64,000 bases of DNA from Phaeovulum molybdatiresistens (GTDB taxonomy: Bacteria; Pseudomonadota; Alphaproteobacteria; Rhodobacterales; Rhodobacteraceae): contig NZ_JAMJFX010000005.1 of the NCBI RefSeq assembly GCF_023544865.1, positions 1-64,000 of the forward strand, read 5' to 3'. Shown here one piece after another: positions 30,282 through 39,483 of this stretch; the first letter of the stretch is position 1; each line of letters starts with the position of its first letter. A program made the translations under genes and the position numbers. The notes under the pieces were generated by a model. The model made no database searches and was not told the origin of the DNA. It saw only the letters and a program-made list of their open reading frames with translations.

Positions 30282-31825
30282 TGGCGCCGATCCGGCTGAT
30301 GCGGGGTTTCCTGACGGTGGGCAGCTGGACGCTGGTCAGCCGCGTGGTGGGCTTTGTCCGCGATGTGATGATGGCGGCCTATCTGGGCGCGGGCCCGGTG
30401 GCCGAGGCGTTTCTGATCGCCTTTTCCCTGCCCAACATGTTCCGTCGCTTTTTCGCCGAAGGCGCGTTCAACATGGCCTTCGTGCCGATCTTTTCCAAAA
30501 AGCTGGAAGCGGGCGAAGATGCACGGACCTTTGCCCAGGATGCCTTCGCGGGCCTGTCGGCGGTGCTGATCGGCTTCACCGTCATCGGCACGCTGGCAAT
30601 GCCGGGGCTGGTGTGGCTGATGGCGTCAGGCTTTGCGGGCGATGCGCGCTTTGACATGGCGGTGCTGTTCGGGCGGATTGCCTTTTCCTACATCCTGTTC
30701 ATCAGCCTTGTGGCGCTGCTGTCAGGGGTGCTGAACGCCTTTGGCCGGTTCACCGAAGCGTCTTTTGTGCCGGTCCTGATGAACCTGATGTTCATCGCCG
30801 CCATGTGGCTGGGCGCACAGGCGGGCTGGGACATGGGGCTGACGCTGGCCTGGACCGTGCCGCTGACCGGCATCGCGCAGCTGGCATTCACCTGGTTTTC
30901 TGCGCGCCGGCTGGGCTACGCCCTGCGACCGGGCTGGCCGCGGATGACGCCGGATCTGAAGCGGCTTTTGATCATTGCGGGGCCTGCGGTGCTGGCGGGC
31001 GGCGTGGTGCAGATCAACCTGCTGGTGGGGCGGCAGGTCGCGTCCTTCACCGAAGGGGCGGTGGCCTGGCTGTCCTATGCCGACCGGCTGTATCAACTGC
31101 CCTTGGGCGTTGTGGGCATTGCGATCGGCACGGTTCTGCTGCCCGCACTGTCGCGGCAACTGCGCGCGGGCGATGCGGTAGCGGGGCGGGAAAGCTTTTC
31201 GCGCGGGGCGGAATTCGCGCTGTTCCTGACCGTTCCGGCGGCGGTGGCGCTGGTGGTGATCGCAACGCCGCTGATTTCTGTCCTGTATGACCGGGGTGTC
31301 TGGACCGCGGACGATACCACCGCCACCGCGCTGGCGCTGGCGGCCTATGGGCTGGGCCTGCCGGCCTTCGTTCTGCAAAAGGTGCTGCAACCGCTGTATT
31401 ACGCGCGCGAGGATACGCGCCGCCCGTTCCTGTATGCGGTCGGGTCGATGATCGTGAACGCGGGCTTTGCCGTAGGCATGATGCCGGTGATGGGGTTCAT
31501 GGCGGCGGCATTGGCCACCAGCGTTTCGGGCTGGGTGATGGTGGCGCAGTTGTGGTTCGGCGCGCGGCAGATGGGCGATGCGGCGCGGCCCGATGCGCGG
31601 TTCTGGTCGCGGCTGTGGCGGATCCTTGCGGCCTCGGCGGTGATGGGGCTGGCGCTTTGGGCGCTGGCGGGCGCGATGGAATCCGCGCTGGTCGCGCCCG
31701 GATCGCGCTACCTGGCGCTGGCGGGTCTGTGCTTGGCCGGCATGGCGGTCTATTTCGGCCTCGGCGCGTTGATCGGGGCCTATCGCGCCGCCGATCTGAT
31801 GCGGCTTCTGCGCCGCCGAGGCTAG
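30281..31825 (+). CDS. murJ: Lipid II flippase
   Basis: A 514-residue MVF-family transporter that moves lipid II across the inner membrane for peptidoglycan synthesis. It has about 14 hydrophobic helices and the signature N-terminus 'LTVGSWTLVSRVVGFVRDVM', then 'EAFLIAFSLPNMFRRFFAEG'. The charged residues of the central cavity (Arg in 'SRVVGFVRD', 'PNMFRRFFAE') are present. The start ATG overlaps the glnD stop (TGATG), so glnD and murJ form an operon; this linkage is common in Rhodobacterales. It converges with the rhomboid-like gene with only one base between. Confidence 0.96.
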   Translation: MAPIRLMRGFLTVGSWTLVSRVVGFVRDVMMAAYLGAGPVAEAFLIAFSLPNMFRRFFAEGAFNMAFVPIFSKKLEAGEDARTFAQDAFAGLSAVLIGFTVIGTLAMPGLVWLMASGFAGDARFDMAVLFGRIAFSYILFISLVALLSGVLNAFGRFTEASFVPVLMNLMFIAAMWLGAQAGWDMGLTLAWTVPLTGIAQLAFTWFSARRLGYALRPGWPRMTPDLKRLLIIAGPAVLAGGVVQINLLVGRQVASFTEGAVAWLSYADRLYQLPLGVVGIAIGTVLLPALSRQLRAGDAVAGRESFSRGAEFALFLTVPAAVALVVIATPLISVLYDRGVWTADDTTATALALAAYGLGLPAFVLQKVLQPLYYAREDTRRPFLYAVGSMIVNAGFAVGMMPVMGFMAAALATSVSGWVMVAQLWFGARQMGDAARPDARFWSRLWRILAASAVMGLALWALAGAMESALVAPGSRYLALAGLCLAGMAVYFGLGALIGAYRAADLMRLLRRRG

Positions 31826-31826
31826 G

Positions 31827-32510
31827 TCAGCGCTGGCGCATCCGTTGCACCGCGCGCCGCCAGCCGCCCGGCGCCACCAGAAATGACAGGCCAAAGCCCG
31901 TGGCAAAGCCCACCAGTTCCGCGATCCAGTCGGGGCTGGTGCCGAACAAGAGGCCAAAGATCAGCTGAATTCCCAGCAGAAAGCCGATCAGCGTGAAGGC
32001 ACGGGCCCGGTTGTCATGGCTTTGGCCCAGACGCGTCCAAAGGATCCAGGTGAAGGCCCCCACCAGGCCATAAACCGCCGGATAGCCGCCATAGATCGGC
32101 GTGGTCATACCCGGCACCAGCGCATAGGCCGCCGCCCCCGCGCCAGCCGCGCCGAAAAACACCGCCAACACGGCGGGCAGGGAAAACAGCTCGCCCACCA
32201 TCTTGCCAAGGGCCAGGATGAAGACCAGCACCATCAGCGCATGGGTCAGCGAGGCATGGACGAAGGGGTATGCCAGGATGCGCGCCAGATGGTTCACGGG
32301 CCAGACGCCCTGATCAATCATCGCGCGGAAGATGTCGGGCGCGAAGGCAAACCGCTGCAGCGCATCCAGCCGCCAGCCGCGCGCCAGTTCCCCCGCGAAC
32401 CCCGCCTGCCCCAGCCCGAAGGCCAGTTCCCCCGCGATGATCGGCAGCGCTAGCAGCCAGACCACCGGCGGCAACGGATTGATCGGATGTTCGTCAAAGC
32501 CTTCGCGCAT
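31827..32510 (-). CDS. Rhomboid-family membrane protein lacking the catalytic Ser and His
   Basis: A 227-residue protein with six or so transmembrane helices. Rhomboid features are clear: 'AYPFVHASLTHALMVLVFIL' (residues 80-99, the helix-2 HxxxN region) and 'AVYGLVGAFTW' (145-155). But the catalytic GxSG is replaced by 'GGYPAVYG' (141-148), with Tyr-Pro where Ser-Gly should be. The helix-6 His is Glu198 in 'AELVGF'. It is therefore predicted to be a non-proteolytic rhomboid (pseudoprotease). GGGAGAG precedes the ATG at 32510; the much longer open frame upstream is antisense to trpS. It lies between murJ and trpS. The role is unknown. Confidence 0.88.
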   Translation of the reverse strand: MREGFDEHPINPLPPVVWLLALPIIAGELAFGLGQAGFAGELARGWRLDALQRFAFAPDIFRAMIDQGVWPVNHLARILAYPFVHASLTHALMVLVFILALGKMVGELFSLPAVLAVFFGAAGAGAAAYALVPGMTTPIYGGYPAVYGLVGAFTWILWTRLGQSHDNRARAFTLIGFLLGIQLIFGLLFGTSPDWIAELVGFATGFGLSFLVAPGGWRRAVQRMRQR

Positions 32511-32609
32511 CGGCACTCTCCCACAGCCGGGGTCCGGTTGACGCCCCGCGCGCTTTAGCGATAAGCGAGCGGGGAGCAGATTTCCAGCCCGCCGGATCGG
32601 AGCGTGACC

Positions 32610-33650
32610 ATGACCGCCGAAGCCCAGACCCCCAATGCCGCCTTCAAGCCCCGGATCTTTTCCGGCATCCAGCCCTCGGGCGGGTTGACGCTGGGCAACT
32701 ATCTGGGCGCGCTGAAGCGGTTCGCCGAAAAGCAGGACGAGGGGATCGAGACGATCTATTGCCTGGTCGACCTGCATGCGATCACCGTCTGGCAGGACCC
32801 CGAGGCGCTGCGCCGCCAGACGCGCGAGGCCGCGGCGGGCTTTATCGCCGCGGGCGTGGACCCGTCGCGGTCGATCCTGTTCAACCAAAGCCAGGTCGGC
32901 GCGCATGCTGAACTGGGCTGGCTGTTCAACTGCGTCGCGCGGCTTGGCTGGATGAACCGCATGACGCAGTTCAAGGACAAGGCCGGCAAGAATACCGAAC
33001 ATGTAAGCCTTGGGCTTTATGCCTACCCCTCGCTGATGGCGGCGGACATCTTGCTGTATCACGCGACGCAGGTGCCGGTGGGCGAGGACCAGAAACAGCA
33101 TGTGGAACTGACCCGCGACATCGCGGCCAAGTTCAACCACGATTACAAGACCGATTTCTTCCCGATCCCGGAATCGGTGATCGAAGGCGCGGCGACCCGG
33201 GTCATGAGCCTGCGTGACGGCACGAAGAAGATGTCGAAATCCGACCCTTCGGACGCCAGCCGGATCAACCTGACCGATGATGCCGATGCGATCGCGAAAA
33301 AGATCCGCAAGGCCAAGACCGACCCCGAGCCGCTGCCCGAGACGCTGGACGGGCTGAAAGACCGCCCCGAAGCGCGCAATCTGGTCAACATCTATGCCGC
33401 CCTGGCCGGGCACACGCCCGAACAGGTGATCGCCGATTTCGCCGGTGCCCAGTTCGGCACCTTCAAGCCCGCGCTGGCCGATCTGGCGGTGGCCAAGCTG
33501 GAACCGATCAGCACCGAGATGAAGCGCCTGGCCACCGACCCGGCCGAGATCGACCGGATCCTGGGCGAAGGCGCCGCGCGCGCCGATGCGATCGCCCGGC
33601 CGATCCTGGAACGGACCTATGAGATCATGGGGATGGTGCGGTCGCGCTAA
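32610..33650 (+). CDS. trpS: Tryptophanyl-tRNA synthetase
   Basis: A 346-residue class I synthetase. The HIGH-like signature is '[16 protein letters not shown]' near residues 25-40, and the second signature '[10 protein letters not shown]' is near 207. Other conserved blocks are '[16 protein letters not shown]' and '[20 protein letters not shown]'. The ATG at 32610 has GGAG seven bases upstream; a GTG two codons earlier is less well placed. It is divergent from the rhomboid-like gene and ends at a GC-rich hairpin. Confidence 0.96.
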   Translation: MTAEAQTPNAAFKPRIFSGIQPSGGLTLGNYLGALKRFAEKQDEGIETIYCLVDLHAITVWQDPEALRRQTREAAAGFIAAGVDPSRSILFNQSQVGAHAELGWLFNCVARLGWMNRMTQFKDKAGKNTEHVSLGLYAYPSLMAADILLYHATQVPVGEDQKQHVELTRDIAAKFNHDYKTDFFPIPESVIEGAATRVMSLRDGTKKMSKSDPSDASRINLTDDADAIAKKIRKAKTDPEPLPETLDGLKDRPEARNLVNIYAALAGHTPEQVIADFAGAQFGTFKPALADLAVAKLEPISTEMKRLATDPAEIDRILGEGAARADAIARPILERTYEIMGMVRSR

Positions 33651-33657
33651 GCGCGCG

Positions 33658-33676
33658 GCGGGGGCGCTGCCCCCGC
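33658..33676. terminator. GC hairpin and partial intergenic repeat after trpS
   Basis: GCGGGGGC (33658-33665) pairs with GCCCCCGC (33669-33676). It is followed by a single left arm of the repeat family (about 33683-33705: GGTATTT, then GGGCAAGATGAAG) with no right arm. It lies between the convergent trpS and MATE genes. Confidence 0.75.
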
Positions 33677-33710
33677 ACCCCCGAGGTATTTCGGGCAAGA
33701 TGAAGGGGCA

Positions 33711-35021
33711 TCAGGCGCCTGCCCTGTCTTCCGCGCGCGGGTAAAGGCGCGCCATCGTCAGGCCGCGCGTGGCATTCAGGACCATCAGCGCGGCCCAAAG
33801 GCCGTGATTCCCGAAAGTCGGCACCAGCGCGGCAAGTGCCGCGGCGTAGATCGCGACCGAAAGCAGCATGGCATTGCGCATTTCGCGTGTCAGCGTGGCA
33901 CCGATGAAGATGCCGTCGAACATCCAGCTGGCGATGCCGATCAGCGGGGCGACCACCAGCCAGGGTAGGTAATCGCGCGCGGTCTGGCGAACCTCGGGGG
34001 CGGTGGTCATCAGATCGATGATTGCGGGGCCGGCAAGGAAGAACGCAAGGGCCAGCAGCGCCGCCCCGCCCACGCCCCATTGCGCGGTGACGATGGCGGC
34101 CCGGCGCAAGCGCGGCACCGATCGGGCGCCCACGGCCTGGCCCACCAGCGCCTCGGCGGCGAAGGCAAAGCCATCGAGCGCATAGGCGGTGATTTCCAGG
34201 AATTGCAGAAGCACCTGATTGGCGGCAAGCCGCACATCCCCCTGCGCCGCGCCCAGAAACAGGAAGGTGGTGAAGCTGGCCTGCAACAGGATCGAGCGGA
34301 TCATGATGTCGGTATTGACCCGCGCCATGCGCCACAGGCTTGGCCGATCAAAGACCCGGGCCGCGTCGCGCCAATAGCCGCCCGCGAAGGCGCTGCGCGC
34401 CAGGACCAATGCCAGCGCCACGCCTGACCATTCCGCGATCAGTGTGGCAGCGGCAACACCGGGCACCCCCCAGCCAAGGCCCAGCACGAACCAAAGATCC
34501 AGCACCACATTCAGCCCGTTCATCCACAGCTGGATCACCAGAACCGCCCGCGTCCGTTCCAGGGCGATCAGCCAGCCGGTCAGGGCGTAAAGCGCGATGG
34601 TGGCCGGGGCCCCCCAGATGCGCAGCGCCAGATAGGATTGCGCCAGCGTTTCAACCTGGTCCGAGGCGGGGGCAAGGTGAAAGGCGGCGGTGAAAAGCGG
34701 TCCCTGCAGGGTGATCAGCGCAAGCCCGGCCGCGCCTGCCACCAGCAGCGCGCGCATCAGGCCGGCCGCGACCTCGGCCCGGTCGCCTGCGCCATGCGCC
34801 TGCGCGACCAGCCCGGACGTGCCCATGCGCAGAAAGCCAAAGACCCAGTAGAGCGAGACCAGGATGATTGCGCCGATACCAACCGCCCCGATCGGCGCGG
34901 GCTGTCCCAGCTGCCCGACCACGGCGGTATCGACCGCCCCCAGGATCGGCACCGTCGCATTCGACAGCACGATAGGCAGGGCGATCGCCAGAACGCGGCG
35001 ATTGCCGATCGGCTCGGTCAA
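33711..35021 (-). CDS. MATE family efflux transporter
   Basis: A 436-residue membrane protein with twelve helices in two homologous halves, typical of MATE drug/metabolite:cation antiporters. Recognisable segments are 'LAIALPIVLSNATVPILGAV' at the N-terminus, 'DTAVVGQLGQPAPIGAVGIG', and the second-half equivalent 'GFAFAAEALVGQAVGARS'. It resembles the DinF-like branch. Its ATG overlaps the stop of the upstream thioesterase gene (ATGA), so it is coupled to two hotdog thioesterases. The exported compound is unknown. Confidence 0.92.
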   Translation of the reverse strand: MTEPIGNRRVLAIALPIVLSNATVPILGAVDTAVVGQLGQPAPIGAVGIGAIILVSLYWVFGFLRMGTSGLVAQAHGAGDRAEVAAGLMRALLVAGAAGLALITLQGPLFTAAFHLAPASDQVETLAQSYLALRIWGAPATIALYALTGWLIALERTRAVLVIQLWMNGLNVVLDLWFVLGLGWGVPGVAAATLIAEWSGVALALVLARSAFAGGYWRDAARVFDRPSLWRMARVNTDIMIRSILLQASFTTFLFLGAAQGDVRLAANQVLLQFLEITAYALDGFAFAAEALVGQAVGARSVPRLRRAAIVTAQWGVGGAALLALAFFLAGPAIIDLMTTAPEVRQTARDYLPWLVVAPLIGIASWMFDGIFIGATLTREMRNAMLLSVAIYAAALAALVPTFGNHGLWAALMVLNATRGLTMARLYPRAEDRAGA

Positions 35022-35554
35022 CGCCGGGCCTGATCCGCGGGGTCAGGCAGGTCGCGGTCGGGCATCAGGAAATGGCCGGTGCCCTGTGCGAACAAGCGCG
35101 CGCGGTTGTCCTGCCACGCCTCGACATGGACGCTGGCGTAGCGCCGGCCCGACCGATTGACGCGCGCGCGCGCATAGGCGTCACGCGGCAGGCCCGATCG
35201 CAGGTAATCAAGCGTGAAGTCGATGGTCTTGGGCAGGCGCGGCATGTGCAGCGAATCAAGCCCGGACAGGGCGATCCGACCGCTTTCCACGTCTTCCCAC
35301 AGGGTTGACCAGCTTAGCTCAATGATCGCGGCGACCTCAAGGAAGGCCGCGGTGACGCCGCCATGCAGCGCGGGCAGCATCGGATTGCCGATCAGCTTTT
35401 CGTCGAAGGGCAAGATCGCCGTCAGCTCATCGCCGCGGCGTTCGACTTCGATGCCCAGAAACTGGATATAGGGTACGCCGGATACCAGCGCACGCAGCGC
35501 AGCATCGCGGCGTTGGTGGACAATCTCGACGGATTCAGGTTTGGGACGGATCAT
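35018..35554 (-). CDS. PaaI-type hotdog thioesterase (first of two)
   Basis: A 178-residue protein with the PaaI/4HBT hotdog fold: 'YIQFLGIEVERRGDELTAIL' leads into 'NPMLPALHGGVTAAFLEVAA', whose HGG block is the family's active-site helix start, then 'IDFTLDYLRSGLPRDAYARA'. Such enzymes hydrolyse acyl-CoA thioesters. The usual HGG is kept. The start overlaps the upstream thioesterase stop and the stop overlaps the MATE start, both by ATGA, giving a compact three-gene operon. The substrate is unknown. Confidence 0.9.
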   Translation of the reverse strand: MIRPKPESVEIVHQRRDAALRALVSGVPYIQFLGIEVERRGDELTAILPFDEKLIGNPMLPALHGGVTAAFLEVAAIIELSWSTLWEDVESGRIALSGLDSLHMPRLPKTIDFTLDYLRSGLPRDAYARARVNRSGRRYASVHVEAWQDNRARLFAQGTGHFLMPDRDLPDPADQARR

Positions 35555-36018
35555 GAGGCGGCGGGGGAACGATCGGCGGTAAAGGCGCCGGTTGCAGTGG
35601 CGACGGGGGGGCCGTCCTCCTCCTCATCATGGGCGGTGGCGCGTACAAATGCGACGCTGCGGGTGATATGATGGCAAGTGGCCCGTGCGATGATGCGCTG
35701 ACCCGGGGTGGCTGCACGCATATAGTCAATTCGCAAGTCAATGGTGGCCGAGGCCGACGGCCCGTCCGGATGCGAAAGGACCGCCGCACCGCAACAGGTA
35801 TCCATTAGGGCCGAAACCGCGCCGCCATGCACCACACCCGTACGTGGGTCCCCCACCAGCCGCAAATCGTAGGGCATCGATATCGCGGCAGAACCGCCCC
35901 CGACCTGTTCGATGTGCATGTTGCAGGCGCGGGCATGGGGGATGGCTTCTATGAAATCTTGGGCTGCACGCTTGACCCTCTCGGGATCAGATACGCGCAT
36001 GGTATCGTAATCGGGCAT
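35551..36018 (-). CDS. PaaI-type hotdog thioesterase (second of two)
   Basis: A 155-residue PaaI-family protein, a distant paralogue of its neighbour. 'DPRTGVVHGGAVSALMDTC' holds the HGG block and the acidic active-site residue, and 'SATIDLRIDYMRAATPGQRI' is the typical central strand pair. It is first in a three-gene operon with another thioesterase and a MATE exporter. The ATG at 36018 is preceded by AAGGA; longer readings upstream are not conserved. Which acyl-CoA it hydrolyses is unknown. Confidence 0.9.
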   Translation of the reverse strand: MPDYDTMRVSDPERVKRAAQDFIEAIPHARACNMHIEQVGGGSAAISMPYDLRLVGDPRTGVVHGGAVSALMDTCCGAAVLSHPDGPSASATIDLRIDYMRAATPGQRIIARATCHHITRSVAFVRATAHDEEEDGPPVATATGAFTADRSPAAS

Positions 36019-36166
36019 GGTTAATCCTTGGGTTGATGCCAAAGCTGCGATGGCCCAACTATCCCGCCAGCGGCGCGGCTCTGCAACCCCCTGATCCGCC
36101 GTGCCCCCCAATGCGGTTGAGCTTGCCCCGCCCGCGCGCTAGCTTTCGCCCGAGCAGGAGGCACCG

Positions 36167-36535
36167 ATGGCGGAACGACTGAGCTTCAAGGACATGTGCG
36201 CACGCTTCGAGGTGACCCCACGGACGCTGCGCTATTATGAATATATCGAGCTGCTGTCGCCGCAGAAGGAAGGCCGCGCCCGGTTCTACGGCCCCCGCGA
36301 AATTGCGCGCATGACGCTGATCCTGCGCGGGCGGCGCTTCGGCTTCAGCCTGGAAGAGCTGCGCCAGTGGCTGCTGATCTATGACCAGATGGGCACCGAG
36401 GAACAAAATCGGGTCTGGGTCGAACTGGCCGATCGCCAGCTGGACGTGCTGACGCGCCAGCGCGACGACCTGGACGTGACGATCGCCGATCTGCGCGCGC
36501 TGCGTGATCAGGTGGCTGATTCCCTGAAGCGTTGA
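36167..36535 (+). CDS. MerR family transcriptional regulator
   Basis: A 122-residue regulator. The N-terminal winged helix-turn-helix reads 'FKDMCARFEVTPRTLRYYEY', then a dimerising coiled coil from residue 82 on. There are no Cys residues in a metal-sensing pattern. The next gene but 216 bases away is a second MerR protein with the same layout ('LILRGRRFGFSLEELRQ' against '[17 protein letters not shown]'), so the two are paralogues. An AGGAGG site precedes the ATG. By position it may regulate the beta-oxidation genes or the divergent thioesterases. Confidence 0.92.
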   Translation: MAERLSFKDMCARFEVTPRTLRYYEYIELLSPQKEGRARFYGPREIARMTLILRGRRFGFSLEELRQWLLIYDQMGTEEQNRVWVELADRQLDVLTRQRDDLDVTIADLRALRDQVADSLKR

Positions 36536-36593
36536 TCCCCGCCCTTCACGCCTGACGCGCGGCGCTGGCCGATCTGGTCGGCTTGGAAAATTG

Positions 36594-36670
36594 CTTTACC
36601 TTAGGGTAAAGTTTGTCTGACATTACGTCAGCAAAGTTTTGACGCGACGTTACAGTGACGCGAACGTCAA
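36594..36670. promoter_or_regulatory. Candidate MerR operators before the beta-oxidation genes
   Basis: Three palindromic elements lie in the 216-base gap: CTTTACC/GGTAAAG with a 4-base centre (36594-36611); an imperfect TTGACG-type copy (about 36639-36652); and TGACG/CGTCA with a 4-base centre (36656-36669). The GACG/CGTC pairs resemble sites of LiuR-type MerR regulators of acyl-CoA catabolism. They are followed by the second MerR gene, which would then be autoregulated. Confidence 0.5.
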
Positions 36671-36751
36671 CTTCGCTTGTATCAAGGGGGCATAGACCGG
36701 ATCTGCCCCGGGTGACGCAAGGACCGGCGACCTGAGAGGCAGGACAGAGAG

Positions 36752-37150
36752 ATGAGTGAAGACCTGATGACGATCCGCGAAATGTGCGATGCATTCCAAG
36801 TGACGCCGCGCACGCTTCGCTTTTACGAAGCCAAGGAGCTTCTGTTCCCGATCCGGGAAGGGCAGAGGCGCCTGTTCACGCGGCGCGACCGGGCGCGGCT
36901 GAAGCTGATCCTGCGCGGCAAGCGCTTCGGCTTCAGCCTGGAAGATATCCGGCAGCTGCTGGACATGTATGCGATGGGCGACCAGCAACAGGCCCAACTT
37001 GCCCGCACGCTGGATGTTGCCCGCGAACGCCTGGCCGCCATGCAGCGCCAGCGCGATGAGCTTGGTCAGGCCATCGCCGAGCTGAGCGAACAGATCGACT
37101 GGGGCGAACGGGAACTGGCAAGCATGAACGCCGCCGCCCCCGTCGCCTGA
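36752..37150 (+). CDS. MerR family regulator of the adjacent acyl-CoA genes
   Basis: A 132-residue MerR protein: '[20 protein letters not shown]' is the DNA-binding domain, followed by '[20 protein letters not shown]' and a long C-terminal coiled coil (about residues 85-125). It is 25 bases upstream of the acyl-CoA dehydrogenase gene and on the same strand. MerR proteins of this type (LiuR-like) repress or activate fatty-acid or branched-chain acyl-CoA oxidation genes. GAGAGATG gives an adequate start context. Confidence 0.92.
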   Translation: MSEDLMTIREMCDAFQVTPRTLRFYEAKELLFPIREGQRRLFTRRDRARLKLILRGKRFGFSLEDIRQLLDMYAMGDQQQAQLARTLDVARERLAAMQRQRDELGQAIAELSEQIDWGERELASMNAAAPVA

Positions 37151-37175
37151 CACATTTGCAAGGGAGAGACGACCG

Positions 37176-38954
37176 ATGCCCAGCTATACCGCCCCCACGA
37201 AGGACATGCAGTTCGTTCTGCACGAGGTTCTGAAGGTCACCGAAACCGGCGTGCCCGGTTACGCCGATCTGGAACGCGACTTCACCGAGGCGGTGCTGGA
37301 CGCGGCCGGCAAGGTCAGCGCCGATGTTCTGGCCCCCCTGAACGCCGTGGGCGACACCCAGGGCTGCGTGATGGACAACGGCGTGGTGCGCACGCCCGAA
37401 GGCTTTGACACCGCCTTTGCCGCGATGAAGGACGGCGGCTGGACCGCGCTGGACTGTGACCCCGACTTTGGCGGTCAGGGCATGCCCTATCTGATGAACT
37501 GCGCCGTAAGCGAGATGTTCGTTGCGGCCAACATGGCCTTCAACATGTATCAGGGCCTGACCCACGGCGCCTATTCGGCGATCCACACCCACGGCACGGA
37601 CGAGCAGAAACGCACCTATCTGCCCAAGATGGTTTCTTGCGACTGGACAGGTACCATGAACCTGACCGAACCGCATTGCGGCACCGATCTGGGGCTGATG
37701 CGCACCCGGGCCGAACCGCAGGCGGATGGCAGCTACAAGATCACCGGGCAAAAGATCTTCATCTCGGCCGGGGAACATGACCTGGCGGACAACATCATCC
37801 ACCTGGTGCTGGCCAAGGCACCCGGCGGGGGCGAGGGGACCAAGGGCATCTCGCTCTTCATCGTGCCGAAATTCCTGGTCAATGCCGACGGATCGCTTGG
37901 CGCGCGCAACGCCGTCTCGGTCGGCAAGATCGAGGAAAAGATGGGCATTCACGGCAATGCCACCTGCGTGATGAACTATGATGGCGCCACCGGCTTCCTG
38001 CTGGGCGATCTGCACAAGGGCATGCGCGCCATGTTCACCATGATGAACGAGGCACGCCTGGGCGTGGGCCTGCAGGGCTATGCCGTGGCCGTGGCCGCCT
38101 ATCAGAACGCGGTGGCCTATGCCAAGGACCGCCTGCAGGGCCGCGCCGTGACCGGGGCGGAAAACCCCACCGGCCCCGCCGATCCGCTGATCGTGCATCC
38201 CGACATCCGCCGCAACCTGATGGAACAAAAGGCTTTTGTCGAAGGCGCGCGGGCCTTCACCTTCTGGGGCGCGCATCTGATCGACCGCAGCCACCGGATG
38301 GGGGATGCCGATGCCGAGGGGCTGATCTCGCTGCTGACGCCGGTAATCAAGGGCTTCCTGACCGACAAGGGCTTCGACATGGCGGTGCAGGCCCAGCAGG
38401 TCTATGGTGGGCATGGCTACATCGAGGAATGGGGCATGTCGCAATTCGTCCGCGATGCGCGCATTGCCATGATCTACGAAGGCGCGAACGGCGTGCAGGC
38501 GCTGGACCTGGTCGGGCGCAAGCTGGCCGCCGATGGCGGCAAGCACGTCATGGCCTTCTTCGAGATGGTCAAAACCTTCCTCAAGGAAAATGAGGATGAC
38601 GCCGCGCTGAAGGCAGCCTTCCTCGACCCGCTGAAAAAGGCGTCGAAGGATCTGCAGGCGGCGGCCATGTTCTTCATGCAGAACGGCATGAAGAATCCCA
38701 ATGCGGCGCTGGCCGGGTCATATGACTTCATGCATCTGATGGGGCATGTCTGCCTGGGCCTGATGTGGGCGCGCGCCGCCAAGGCCGCCACGGTGGCACT
38801 GGAATCTGGGGCGGCGGACAAGGCCTTTTACGAGGCCAAGATTGCCACGGGCCGCTTCTACATGGCGCGCTGCCTGCCCGCGACCGCGCTCCACCTTGCG
38901 CGGATCGAAAGCGGGGCCGACCCGGTCATGGCGCTGCCGGTCGAGGCATTCTAA
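37176..38954 (+). CDS. Acyl-CoA dehydrogenase with extra C-terminal domain (DmdC/FadE-like)
   Basis: A 592-residue flavoenzyme, longer than classical 380-residue acyl-CoA dehydrogenases. It carries the extra C-terminal domain of the group that includes 3-methylmercaptopropionyl-CoA dehydrogenase. Core motifs are '[19 protein letters not shown]' (FAD/substrate contact), '[20 protein letters not shown]' and the catalytic Glu in '[16 protein letters not shown]'. Its place with thiolase and FadB/J suggests general fatty-acid oxidation. DMSP-derived substrates are possible, but no dmdA or dmdD is present in this window. AAGGGAGAG precedes the ATG. Confidence 0.93.
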   Translation: MPSYTAPTKDMQFVLHEVLKVTETGVPGYADLERDFTEAVLDAAGKVSADVLAPLNAVGDTQGCVMDNGVVRTPEGFDTAFAAMKDGGWTALDCDPDFGGQGMPYLMNCAVSEMFVAANMAFNMYQGLTHGAYSAIHTHGTDEQKRTYLPKMVSCDWTGTMNLTEPHCGTDLGLMRTRAEPQADGSYKITGQKIFISAGEHDLADNIIHLVLAKAPGGGEGTKGISLFIVPKFLVNADGSLGARNAVSVGKIEEKMGIHGNATCVMNYDGATGFLLGDLHKGMRAMFTMMNEARLGVGLQGYAVAVAAYQNAVAYAKDRLQGRAVTGAENPTGPADPLIVHPDIRRNLMEQKAFVEGARAFTFWGAHLIDRSHRMGDADAEGLISLLTPVIKGFLTDKGFDMAVQAQQVYGGHGYIEEWGMSQFVRDARIAMIYEGANGVQALDLVGRKLAADGGKHVMAFFEMVKTFLKENEDDAALKAAFLDPLKKASKDLQAAAMFFMQNGMKNPNAALAGSYDFMHLMGHVCLGLMWARAAKAATVALESGAADKAFYEAKIATGRFYMARCLPATALHLARIESGADPVMALPVEAF

Positions 38955-39003
38955 GCTTCGGGCAACGAACCGCGGCGCCCCCGCCCCCATCCCGGAGATC
39001 CTG

Positions 39004-39216
39004 ATGCCCAAACGCCTGCGCCTGACCCGCCGCTTTCCCGTCGCGCTCAGCAATGACGCGTATCGCAACCTGCACCGCTTCGCGCAGGAGGCCGGGATCA
39101 CCCCGGATGAGGCGCTAAGCTTCCTGTTCGAGCATTTCGGTTCCGTCGTGCATCAGGAAAACCTGTCGCACCGCCTGCGCCTGTTCAAGGCCGAGCTGGA
39201 AGACCGGAAGGCGTGA
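39004..39216 (+). CDS. Small conserved hypothetical protein
   Basis: A 70-residue very basic protein with no family I can name. It begins 'MPKRLRLTRRFPVALSNDAY' and continues with two predicted helices, 'NLHRFAQEAGITPDEALSFL' being amphipathic. The layout resembles a ribbon-helix-helix DNA-binding protein but that is a guess. CGGAG lies nine bases before the ATG, and the gene follows the acyl-CoA dehydrogenase gene after 49 bases, so cotranscription is likely. A split repeat element comes next. Confidence 0.75.
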   Translation: MPKRLRLTRRFPVALSNDAYRNLHRFAQEAGITPDEALSFLFEHFGSVVHQENLSHRLRLFKAELEDRKA

Positions 39217-39235
39217 TCGGATGACGCGGTCGAAT

Positions 39236-39442
39236 GAGTATTTGGACCAAGAAGAAGCAGGCATCGCGCCCCGATCCCTGCCCCGGTCGGGCCTAAGTGG
39301 GCGCACCACAGGGGATCGGGGACGCTTCTCCTTGGGCGGTCATCGGCTCTCCAGCCTGTACCGCGGGACCATGGGTCGCAGAACAAGGTTACGGAAAGGT
39401 TAGAAACGATCGCTTTGCCGCTTCTTCTTGGCAAAAATACTC
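39236..39442. repeat. Split copy of the intergenic palindrome with a structured 161-base insert
   Basis: Left arm 39236-39258 and right arm 39420-39442 are the 23-base inverted repeats of the family (GAGTATTT at the outer end, CCAAGAAGAAG inside, a few mismatches between the arms). Elsewhere they abut; here 161 bases separate them. The insert contains a perfect 10-base inverted repeat, CCCCGATCCC (39269-39278) and GGGATCGGGG (39312-39321), enclosing a further GC-rich hairpin. No open frame of note lies inside. It looks like a MITE-like element or a structured RNA. Confidence 0.8.
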
Positions 39443-39483
39443 AATTCCAGCGCCGAAAACCGGCGCAACGATGGGAGGGGAAC

